From positions 248,001-312,000 of the forward strand of contig NZ_MCAS01000001.1 in the NCBI RefSeq assembly GCF_003610895.1: a stretch of 64,000 nucleotides of DNA. Reading direction: 5' to 3'. Below, piece after piece: positions 41,930 to 49,103 of this stretch (position 1 is its first letter; every line of letters begins with the position of its first letter). Source of the DNA: Paraburkholderia fungorum (GTDB lineage: Bacteria; Pseudomonadota; Gammaproteobacteria; Burkholderiales; Burkholderiaceae). The position numbers and the translations under genes are program-made. The notes below the pieces were generated by a model. It saw only the letters and a program-made list of their open reading frames with translations, ran no database searches and had not been told where the DNA came from.

Positions 41930-44005
41930 CTAAGGGGTGCGCGGCTTCGTGGTGATCGGTGCGAAGTCGGCGACGATATGATCCTGGCCGTATTTGCCGG
42001 CGATCTGCGCGAGCCGCGTATCGAGTGCGCGCAGATAGTCGGCACGTGATTCGCTTTCGGGCCGCGGTTTGTCGAATAGCTGCGCCGGCGTAATCAGAAG
42101 CACCACCATCTCTGCTCCAAACGGCTTCGAAATAATCCAGTCACCCGCGCTGCCGATAGTGGCTGCGTAGTGAGGAGGCGCCTGATTGTCTTTGGCGCGC
42201 GGGCTCGGCACCATGTGTACGACGCTGCCGTCGAGCTGATAGTAGTCGAGGTTCACGTACGTGTCGTAACCGGGCGTCGTCACGTCGACGACCAGTGGAT
42301 CGCCCTCACTCAACTGACCGCCGGGCGGCCGCACGTGCAGCGACGCGACGTGACCTGCTTGCCAGTTGCGGATCCAGTACGGGGCGAGCGCTTTGATCGT
42401 GTCGCATTGATCGTCCGCGAGCGGCTCGACCTGGAGCGTCAGCGCATCGACGCCCGGCAGTGCCGATAGTGTGTCCTGCAGATGCGCCGCGCCGTAGCGT
42501 TGCGAAATGTAGCCGCGCACAGTCAACGAGTGGTCCTGTGCCGAAGCGGATAACGCCGAGCACGGCACCTGCTCCAGCAGCGGTGTGACGGCGCCTAAGG
42601 TCAGCGCAGGCTCGGGCGCGGGCGGCGCTGAAGATGGCTCAGGCGACGCCGCTGAAGCGCGCTGGTCCGCGGATGCTTCCGAAGCACCCGCAGCCGGCTG
42701 GGTCCCGCTCTGACGATTCGGTGCCGAACGCAAGGCAAACACACTGACGATCGCGGCACACACCACCGCCAAACCCGCGAAGCCCGTCTTGACCAGGGTG
42801 CCCGACTTCTCCGCGCGCGCCTCGTCATCGAACTCGGTAATGAAACGCGCGACACTCGGCATGCGCGTGTTACGGTCGAACGACAGTGCGGCACGCAATG
42901 CGCGCCACTGCTTCGCATCGAGATCGGGTGGCCGCTGCGGCTTGAAGTCCGCATTGCGAGCCTGTGTCGCCGATAACCGGTCGAACGGATGGTGGCCGGT
43001 CAACAACTCGTATGTGATGCAGCCGAGCGCGTAAATGTCGTCGCGCGGGTCCGGCTCGCGATGCTCGATCATTTCCGGGCTCGCATAGGCTGGCGTCAAC
43101 GCACCGAGACTGCCGGGGTCAAAGACCGTTGCATCGCTCTCCTCCTCCGGCCGCTGAAACACGCGGGCAATGCCAAAGTCGATGACCTTCACCTCGGCAT
43201 TCGTCGTGAGAAAGACGTTGGCGGGCTTGAAATCGCAATGCACAAAGCCGTGTTCGTGCGCGTAGGCGAGCGCATTGCACATGCCCCGCACTATCGGCAG
43301 TGCCGCGCGAACCGGCATTCCCTTATAGCCTGGCGTGCGCAATAGCTGGCTCAGCGGCTTGCCGGTGAGGTACTCCATCGTCAGGTAGACGATCGGCCCG
43401 TCGCGGTCGAAGTCGTACACCGTGATGATGTTGCGGTGCGCCAGCACCTGAGCCTTGCGCGCCTCGCGCTGCAGCGCGACGAGGGAATTCGGATTGCCGC
43501 GGAACTGGACGTTCAGCACTTTGATCGCAACATGCGGCTTGCGATCCGACGCTTCGAGTTTGCGCAAATCGAGCGCCTTGTACACCGTGCCCATTCCGCC
43601 GACACCGAGACACTCCTCGAGAACGAAGCGGTTGTTCAGCGTATCGCCTGTGCCTTTAATCTGGTCATATCCCGGTGCACCGGGCGCGCTCGCTGCGCTT
43701 GCTGAACCTGCCGGGTTTGCCGCGCTCGCCGGGCGTACCGAGGATATCTCGACGGTGGTCTGTATGCCGGTTTCCTCGCCACCGGCCGCCACGTTCGACA
43801 CACGCAACTGCTCGATGCGCCGTCGCACTTCGGCATAGAGATCGTCAGGCAGGGGGCTCTTGCGGTGCGCTACGCCGAGCATCTCCAGCAGCTGCGTAGG
43901 ACCATATCCTTCGGTCGTCAACGTGCTGTCGAGTTGAGCGACGAACTCATCACGTGATAGCTCGCCGCTCTGATAGTCGCGAATTGCGTGCGCAAGGCTA
44001 GCCAT
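41930..44005 (-). CDS. Membrane Ser/Thr protein kinase with C-terminal DUF4384
   Basis: 691 residues from ATG 44005. After a helical N-terminal 125 residues the kinase domain (about 128-395) has GVGGMGTVYKA, VAIKVL, a catalytic loop HCDFKPANVFL, DFG in VIDFGIARVF, APE-like YASPEMIEH and DDIYALGCITYELLTG. HRD reads HCD, but the catalytic Asp, Lys and Asn remain, so activity is expected. One membrane helix near 440-460 (FAGLAVVCAAIVSVFAL) leads to a Pro/Ala/Ser-rich linker and a DUF4384-like domain (DPLVVDVTTPGYDTYVNLDYY, in parts, then IGSAGDWIISKPFGAEMVVLLIT, in parts), often found on secretion- or virulence-linked kinases. Likely opposes the PP2C at 25927 and writes marks read by the FHA protein. 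Confidence 0.92.
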   Translation of the reverse strand: MASLAHAIRDYQSGELSRDEFVAQLDSTLTTEGYGPTQLLEMLGVAHRKSPLPDDLYAEVRRRIEQLRVSNVAAGGEETGIQTTVEISSVRPASAANPAGSASAASAPGAPGYDQIKGTGDTLNNRFVLEECLGVGGMGTVYKALDLRKLEASDRKPHVAIKVLNVQFRGNPNSLVALQREARKAQVLAHRNIITVYDFDRDGPIVYLTMEYLTGKPLSQLLRTPGYKGMPVRAALPIVRGMCNALAYAHEHGFVHCDFKPANVFLTTNAEVKVIDFGIARVFQRPEEESDATVFDPGSLGALTPAYASPEMIEHREPDPRDDIYALGCITYELLTGHHPFDRLSATQARNADFKPQRPPDLDAKQWRALRAALSFDRNTRMPSVARFITEFDDEARAEKSGTLVKTGFAGLAVVCAAIVSVFALRSAPNRQSGTQPAAGASEASADQRASAASPEPSSAPPAPEPALTLGAVTPLLEQVPCSALSASAQDHSLTVRGYISQRYGAAHLQDTLSALPGVDALTLQVEPLADDQCDTIKALAPYWIRNWQAGHVASLHVRPPGGQLSEGDPLVVDVTTPGYDTYVNLDYYQLDGSVVHMVPSPRAKDNQAPPHYAATIGSAGDWIISKPFGAEMVVLLITPAQLFDKPRPESESRADYLRALDTRLAQIAGKYGQDHIVADFAPITTKPRTP

Positions 44006-44183
44006 GTGTGCGAAGCGTCCCCGCTGCCATTGGGCCGGATCGCATGCGACCGAAGCCCATCGGGCCAATAGAAAACCTGTCGTAACCAGTTACATGTGCC
44101 GCTTCGATACTAGTCCCCGACCCGCGCTTTCGCAAACCAGGATTGCCCCGCTGCGTACACCGCCTGCGAGTGTCTCGCGACAT

Positions 44184-44208
44184 CCAACAGGATCCGGCGC
44201 GCTGTTGG
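44184..44208. promoter_or_regulatory. Upstream activator site candidate for peptide 3
   Basis: Inverted repeat CCAACA-N13-TGTTGG; the arms extend to 7 bp (CCAACAG/CTGTTGG). Centre 44196, 135 bp upstream of the first base of the sigma-54 promoter at 44331, the same spacing as at peptide 2 although the DNA between is diverged. Confidence 0.68.
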
Positions 44209-44330
44209 GAGCGCGCCATCAGTTTGCGTTCGTTTGTTTGTGGCCGTGCTGCGGCTTCGAGGTGGCGGCATGACGCGCAAGCCTTGTACATCATGGCTTC
44301 GTCAATTTTATTAGGAGGTGCGAATAAAAC

Positions 44331-44346
44331 TGGCACAGCCCATGCA
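44331..44346 (+). promoter_or_regulatory. Sigma-54 promoter of peptides 3-4
   Basis: TGGCACAGCCCATGCA: only the first T of TTGCA (and the purine at position 7, A instead of G) departs from TGGCACG-N4-TTGCW, and the spacing is right. Predicted start near 44357. Confidence 0.78.
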
Positions 44347-44356
44347 TTAGTGACGC

Positions 44357-44377
44357 TCGAGCAGACAAGATGCTCGA
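44357..44377 (+). other. 5'-end stem-loop of peptide 3 mRNA
   Basis: Arms TCGAGCA (44357-44363) and TGCTCGA (44371-44377), 7-nt loop, beginning at the predicted transcription start. Identical to the element at 38234-38254. Confidence 0.55.
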
Positions 44378-44420
44378 ACCCAACCGCAAGACTGTGACCT
44401 TCCCTTCCAGGAGATTGACC

Positions 44421-44711
44421 ATGAACACGCTGATGATCAAAGACCTTTCCATCACCGAACAACTCGACAGCAAGGCCATGCGCGCCGTGCGTGGCGGCCT
44501 CGGCTACGGCTTCGGCTACCCCAGCAGCACGTCGTACACGAACATCAGCCCGGTGTTCGCGCCGAACAACAGCAAGCAGGTCAGCGCCACGCAGTTGATC
44601 AGCAACGAGATGAACATCCAGAGCGCCAACGGCAACAACGTGGCGTTCGCCACCGGCCTCACTTCGACGATCAATCCCTGCGTCACGTCGAGCAACAACA
44701 TCAACGTTTGA
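44421..44711 (+). CDS. Double-glycine leader peptide precursor 3
   Basis: 96 residues from ATG 44421 (CAGGAGATTGACC upstream). Leader of 26 residues (MIKDLS, LDSKAMRAVRGG). Predicted mature part of 70 residues with GYGFGYPSSTSY and SPVFAPNNSK, one Cys (INPCVTSSNN), ending SNNINV. Clearly paralogous to precursor 2 across leader and mature parts. Single Cys excludes an internal disulfide. Followed by precursor 4 after an 88-bp gap that contains a strong hairpin. Confidence 0.85.
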   Translation: MNTLMIKDLSITEQLDSKAMRAVRGGLGYGFGYPSSTSYTNISPVFAPNNSKQVSATQLISNEMNIQSANGNNVAFATGLTSTINPCVTSSNNINV

Positions 44712-44722
44712 AGCCTGATTCG

Positions 44723-44758
44723 GCGAAGCGGAAAGGCCCTCGGCAATTTCCGCTTCGC
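44723..44758 (+). other. Intercistronic hairpin between peptide 3 and 4
   Basis: Perfect 12-bp arms GCGAAGCGGAAA (44723-44734) and TTTCCGCTTCGC (44747-44758), 12-nt loop, no T-run. It may act as a processing or partial-termination element setting the ratio of the two peptides. Confidence 0.6.
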
Positions 44759-44799
44759 GCCGATCACGCCCGTCTTCCGCGCACCTTTGGAGAATCACC

Positions 44800-45084
44800 A
44801 TGTCATCCCTCACGATTCGCGATCTATCCCGCACCCGCGAGCTCGACCGCCACGCAATGTCGGCGGTGGCCGGCGGCACCGGCAGCAGCGTGCCCGGTCT
44901 GGCTTCCGTAGCCAGCCTTGGCGGCATCGCCAATGTCAACGTCAAGGTCGACCAGAACCTCACCCAGGTACAGACCGTCAACGTTGCCGCCCTCAACAAC
45001 ATCGGCGTGATCGGCGCCGGCTTCGTGCCGCTGAATCTGAACGTCAGCCCTTCGCTGTGGGGCGCCAATTACGCCAACGTTTAA
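44800..45084 (+). CDS. Double-glycine leader peptide precursor 4
   Basis: 94 residues from ATG 44800 (TTTGGAGAATCACC upstream). Leader of 26 residues with TIRDLS, LDRHAMSAVAGG in the common register. Predicted mature part of 68 residues, Gly/Val/Asn/Leu-rich, no Cys, with alternating NVNVKVDQNL, VQTVNVAALNN and NLNVSPSLWG segments that look like beta strands, and a hydrophobic GVIGAGFVPL core. Co-transcribed with precursor 3. Confidence 0.82.
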   Translation: MSSLTIRDLSRTRELDRHAMSAVAGGTGSSVPGLASVASLGGIANVNVKVDQNLTQVQTVNVAALNNIGVIGAGFVPLNLNVSPSLWGANYANV

Positions 45085-45090
45085 CGGCGC

Positions 45091-45123
45091 GCAGTAGCGA
45101 AGAACCGGGGACTTCCCTACTGC
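45091..45123 (+). terminator. Hairpin after peptide 4
   Basis: Outer arms GCAGTAG (45091-45097) and CTACTGC (45117-45123) with inner GAAG/CTTC pairing. No T-run; a weak terminator or 3'-end stabiliser, 6 bp after the stop. Confidence 0.5.
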
Positions 45124-45273
45124 TGCCTGTTCACATCCAACAGGCGGGCTGCAAGCAGATTTCCTATACTGATACTGCGACGAGACCTGCTCACATCCAG
45201 AGACAAAGACATACCCGGGCGACGGATGGAGGATCGCATCAACCGCCAGCTCAATCGTTTCACCGGAGCCACC

Positions 45274-45501
45274 ATGGCAAAGCTCGTTATCAAGGACCTC
45301 ACCGAGAGCGTCGAACTCGACCGCCAGGCGATGGCGGCCATTGTTGGCGGCGCGCGGATCGGTGCGCGTTCGAGCATCGCCCTGCAGGTGGTACCAGCGC
45401 CCACGCGGGTCGTCGACTATCCACCCGGTTTTCCGGCGGCACGTCAGACGATTTCCGATGCTTCCGGCGCTCCGGTGCCGCTCAATTCGCCACGCAGATA
45501 G
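45274..45501 (+). CDS. Double-glycine leader peptide precursor 5
   Basis: 75 residues from ATG 45274 (CCGGAGCCACC upstream). Leader of 26 residues (VIKDLT, LDRQAMAAIVGG) in the common register. Predicted mature part is only 49 residues, basic and Pro-rich (VVPAPTRVVDYPPGFPAARQ), ending PRR, with no Cys. It differs in character from the Asn-rich members, so it may have a different target or role. No sigma-54 match was found in the 189 bp before it. Confidence 0.72.
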   Translation: MAKLVIKDLTESVELDRQAMAAIVGGARIGARSSIALQVVPAPTRVVDYPPGFPAARQTISDASGAPVPLNSPRR

Positions 45502-45995
45502 CCTTCGGCCCAGACATTCGCAGCAATGGGACGCGTCTGACGTGCGTGCGCGTTTCGTTCGATACACTTGTGCCTGTTCGGCGTGCCACTCGAATGCGTG
45601 CCGGTCGTACCGGCGTACTCCATGGCGCGCTTCGAACCAGGCTTCGAACCAGATTGGTACCGACATCGTCCACAACCGTATTAAGAGCTCCTTCCTGTAG
45701 GACGCACGAGCGGCCTGCAATTGGAAACAAACACGACTGCCATGCGCTCCCTGTGGCCGCCGGCCTGTTCGATTGGTCTGGTGAATATCCGCGCCTCGCG
45801 CTGTAGTCGCGCACTCACCTATGATGTTTAGGACGCCACGTGGTTTTGTGTCAGTTTCCGATAGCACGCGTTATCGGACAGCATCCTGGCGCGAAAGGGT
45901 TCGAAGCGCGAGCGCGTGCGGAAACGTAGCGCAGCGCGAGTGGCAATAACGGCGCACCACGAGCCGGCATCGCCAAACCAGCCTGGAGACATGCA
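45502..45995. other. Intergenic region with a 12-bp tandem duplication
   Basis: 494 bp without a supported gene. GCTTCGAACCAG is repeated head-to-tail at 45629-45652. Short open frames on both strands lack ribosome sites. Its 3' part should carry the promoter of the DUF3303 gene. Confidence 0.4.
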
Positions 45996-46280
45996 ATGAA
46001 ATTTATCGTGCAATGGAATGGCTTGCCAACTGCGGAAAACGCCGTCATCGAGCGCTTCATGAAAACCGGTGGCAAGGCGCCTGAAGGCGTCAAACTGCTC
46101 GGACGCTGGCATGCGATCGGTGGATTGCATGGCTTTGCGGTTGTCGAGGCGGAAGACACCCGTGGACTGTCGGCGCTGGCGCTCGAATGGAGTGACCTGC
46201 TGACGCTGAGCGTCTGCCCCGCAATGACGGACGAGGACCTCGGCGCGGCATTGAGCGCGCATCAGGCCGCGCGAAAGTAG
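45996..46280 (+). CDS. DUF3303 family small protein
   Basis: 94 residues; GGAG lies 7 nt before ATG 45996. Pattern MKFIVQWNG, RFMKTGGKAPEGVKLLGRWH, GLHGFAVVEAEDTRGLSALALEWSDLL is characteristic of DUF3303, a dimeric ferredoxin-like (dabb-type) small protein of unknown role. The drug exporter gene begins 19 bp downstream, so the two are probably one unit. Confidence 0.85.
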   Translation: MKFIVQWNGLPTAENAVIERFMKTGGKAPEGVKLLGRWHAIGGLHGFAVVEAEDTRGLSALALEWSDLLTLSVCPAMTDEDLGAALSAHQAARK

Positions 46281-46299
46281 ATACGCAACCAGGACGGCC

Positions 46300-47940
46300 A
46301 TGACACCCAGCCTTGACACGCCTCTACCCAACGGACAACTTCTGCCGTTTCGCGAATCGCTGCTGGCGATGCTGGGTATCGCCTCTGTCTCGATGCTGGT
46401 GGCGCTCGATCAAACCATTGTCGGCACCGCGCTGCCACGTATCGTCGCCGATCTCAAGGGGTTCGATCTATACGCATGGGTCGCAACGGCTTACATGCTG
46501 GCTTCGGTCATTACCATTCCGATCTTCGGGCGGCTGGGCGATCTGTTCGGCCGTAAGCCGTTCCTGATCGCCGCGATTCTGTTGTTTACCGGCGCATCGG
46601 TACTGTGCGGGTTCGCCAACAGCATGCTGTTGCTGGTGATTTCTCGCGGTTTTCAGGGGATAGGCGGCGGCATTCTGATCGGCACGGTGTTTGCCACCGT
46701 CGCCGATCTGTTCCCCAATCCGAAGCTGCGCCTGCGCTGGCTCGTGTTCGTGACGTCCGCGTTCGGACTCGCCAATATGGTCGGGCCAACACTCGGGGGC
46801 ATGCTCACACAGTACGGCGGCTGGAGGCTGGTGTTTTTCGTCAACGTGCCGGTTGGCATCGTGTCCTTGCTGTTTGTGCAGTACTTTTTGCCATCGCTAC
46901 GTCATCTGCGGCGCAAGGGTCCCGTGCGTCTGGATTGGCTCGGCGCGTTCGTGATCGCAATCACGTTCGGTGCGTTGCAATTGCTGATCGAACTGTTTCC
47001 GAAGTACGGCGTCGACACGATAACGATCGTGCTGGCCGTCGTTGCAGCGAGCTTTGCATTAACGCTATGGCTGTGGGAGCGAAGGATCGCGTATCCGATC
47101 ATTCCGGTGGATATGCTGTTGGATCGCAAGCTCTCCGCGCTCTTCGCGATGTCGGTGCTTGGCGGTTTCGCGCTATTTTCGCTGGTGTTTTACGTGCCGC
47201 TGCTGTTTCAAGGCGGCTATGCGATGTCCGCGCACGACTCCGGCATGCTGATCACACCGCTGCTGCTCGGCACGACGGTGGGTAGCGTGGTGAACAATCG
47301 GATCGTCACCCGGATTCGCCGCGCGAACGGCATCATGTATGCCGGGTTCGCGCTATCTGCGCTGGCGTGTCTGAGCGTGATCGTGCTTAGGGGTACCGAG
47401 CCGCATCTGGTGTGGATGTCGTGCATGGGAATCAGCGGACTCGGACTCGGTCTGGTGGCGACGAGCCTGACAGTCTGTTCGCAACAGATCGTTGCGCGCG
47501 ACCAGCTCGGCGCGGCCACGGCGCTGCTGCAATCGCTGCGGACTTTCGGCGGAATGCTGGGCACGGTGATGACGGGCGCCTTGCTTGGACATCTCTACAC
47601 GCAGGGCGTGCATCGCTCGCTCGCGTCGTATCAGGCGACGCAGTGGTTCAAATCGTTTGCAAGCCCCGAGCTGCTAGTGGACCGCGCGGAGCAGGCGACG
47701 TTGATCAATCGCCTGGTAAGCGCCGGGCATGCGGGCGACGCCATGATGAACTCCGCACGGGACGCGCTTGTGCAATCGATTCATATCGGCATATTGGTCG
47801 CGGGCGCGGCCGCGTTGGTGGGGTTGTGCCTTGCGTGGTTTGTGCCGCCGGTGCGGATCGGTTATCCGGAGGAAGAGTTGGAGACGGGCGCAGGAGCGGC
47901 CCAAGCTGACGAACTTCCGTCGCGGGGGCATGTGCTTTAG
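46300..47940 (+). CDS. DHA2-family MFS drug:H+ antiporter (EmrB-like)
   Basis: 546 residues with 14 predicted helices, the DHA2 topology. Motifs: LDQTIVGTALPRIVADLKG (motif D1), FGRLGDLFGRKPFL (motif A), RGFQGIGGGI and GPTLGGMLTQYGGWRLVFFVNVPVG (motif C-like, in parts). Exports hydrophobic or cationic toxic compounds. No EmrA adaptor is adjacent. Follows the DUF3303 gene closely. Confidence 0.92.
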   Translation: MTPSLDTPLPNGQLLPFRESLLAMLGIASVSMLVALDQTIVGTALPRIVADLKGFDLYAWVATAYMLASVITIPIFGRLGDLFGRKPFLIAAILLFTGASVLCGFANSMLLLVISRGFQGIGGGILIGTVFATVADLFPNPKLRLRWLVFVTSAFGLANMVGPTLGGMLTQYGGWRLVFFVNVPVGIVSLLFVQYFLPSLRHLRRKGPVRLDWLGAFVIAITFGALQLLIELFPKYGVDTITIVLAVVAASFALTLWLWERRIAYPIIPVDMLLDRKLSALFAMSVLGGFALFSLVFYVPLLFQGGYAMSAHDSGMLITPLLLGTTVGSVVNNRIVTRIRRANGIMYAGFALSALACLSVIVLRGTEPHLVWMSCMGISGLGLGLVATSLTVCSQQIVARDQLGAATALLQSLRTFGGMLGTVMTGALLGHLYTQGVHRSLASYQATQWFKSFASPELLVDRAEQATLINRLVSAGHAGDAMMNSARDALVQSIHIGILVAGAAALVGLCLAWFVPPVRIGYPEEELETGAGAAQADELPSRGHVL

Positions 47941-48350
47941 GCGAGGTTCGCTTTCACCGCTGCAATCATGGTGCAGGCAATGTATGGACCGGCGCCGTCA
48001 AACCGGCCCGACCATCCGCCCTCTGTTCTTCTGCCTGCGTTCTGGGGTTTGGAGGCACTAACTTGCGCTGTTTGACACCTGTCATGCCGAAGCGCTTTCG
48101 CGAATGAAAGCGACCTCGTTACCATGTCAATCAGCCAGCTTGCAAAACCCTCTGCGATAGAAATAGACCTGAAATCAAAGGGCAATTTGCTGCGCCGCCC
48201 ACGCGAAATTCGATCAGAAACCTTGACCTGGCGATTCTGTTTTCTTACTATGAGCCTCGACGTTTGCGCAGCGACTATGAACTTGTACTTACAAAAAGCG
48301 CGCACATAAAAAAACCAAAGCTAAATACCGAGGTCTTTCGGGGCTCTTGC
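47941..48350. other. Intergenic region, no supported gene
   Basis: 410 bp. A short hairpin CGCTTTC-GCGAAT-GAAAGCG lies at 48093-48112. The second half (48150-48340) is distinctly AT-rich and probably carries the promoter of the small gene at 48351. No other feature recognised. Confidence 0.4.
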
Positions 48351-48584
48351 ATGACAATGGATGAAGACATCGCGCACGTTGCGCGTGTGATGGCGCCATC
48401 GCTGCGCGCCTTTCGTGGTGAACCTGTACTGCCGCCATCCTATTGGCGAAAACGACTACAACGCATACAGGACGAATTTCCCCTGACTCAATTGCAGACG
48501 TTCCAGATCAAGCATTTGCTTGGAGAGTTGGATCGGTTTGAGGCGGAAGCGCAGCCGGGGACCTGCGCGAGCAGACCATATTGA
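48351..48584 (+). CDS. Small conserved-looking cytoplasmic protein, unknown function
   Basis: 77 residues from ATG 48351; ATG 48357 is equally possible. Mostly helical and charged: DEDIAHVARVMAPSLRAF, LPPSYWRKRLQRIQDEFPLTQLQTFQIKHLLGELDRFEAEA (in parts). No signal peptide, no known domain. The amphipathic C-terminal half suggests a small helical bundle. I believe similar proteins occur in other Paraburkholderia, but cannot check this. Confidence 0.55.
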   Translation: MTMDEDIAHVARVMAPSLRAFRGEPVLPPSYWRKRLQRIQDEFPLTQLQTFQIKHLLGELDRFEAEAQPGTCASRPY

Positions 48585-49103
48585 AGGCGTATCCATCGTA
48601 ATCAAAGCGATGGCAGCCAGCATGCTCGTCTCCCACCAAGACATGCCGGTACTCCCGAACTGATCCAGGATGGAGGCGTTCGGGTTGATCGACTATTCGC
48701 GCTTCGCAGCCAGTCTGCAAAAGAATGGCGTCAGTCATCCAGTCGCAAGAAACCGATTTACTCAACCTCGGCCTCTGTGGAACGCGCCGCGGATGTCAAG
48801 GGGTGTTCCCCTTAACCGTAACGTAGTAACACGTCCCCCCGTAACACTCCCCCGTCCCAGCCACAGCGGACGGCTCTCCCGTTTGGCTAACTCCATGTCG
48901 CCAAACGCCAAACGCGCGTAGCCAGGTCCTTGACACTTAAGAGCCGCCGATGCTCCGCCACGCGAGCAACATGGCACGCAACCTGCTTTCATCAATGACA
49001 AAGGGACGACGGGGAGTCCTTGCCAATCTGGCGATGGAAATCACTTTCCGTGGCTCGACTCAAGCGCATATCCCGTTTCCTGCAATCATTGAAGCGTGCC
49101 CAT
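48585..49103. promoter_or_regulatory. Intergenic region with EPS-type motif block
   Basis: 519 bp without a supported gene. At 48798-48813 AAGGGG-TGTT-CCCCTT forms a perfect palindrome. CCCCTTAACC (48808-48817) is followed by GTAACGTAGTAAC. The 10-mer CCCCTTAACC recurs at 61276-61285 beside GTTACGTAA in the wza/ugd promoter region. A TTGACA hexamer lies near 48930. Probably controls the secreted-protein gene that follows. Confidence 0.45.

Larger units (their letters stand above)
44326..44510 (+). repeat. Inverted repeat copy 2 (promoter, 5' UTR and leader of peptide 3)
   Basis: Partner of 38100-38285. Similarity falls off upstream of about 44326 and gradually in the mature-peptide region, which suggests gene duplication with retention of promoter, UTR hairpin and leader. 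Confidence 0.7.

Noticed and set aside
44014..44029. TGGCAGCGGGGACGCT on the minus strand as a sigma-54 promoter of the kinase gene
   Set aside because: GG-GC spacing is right, but the predicted start would fall on the kinase start codon and the -12 element is poor.
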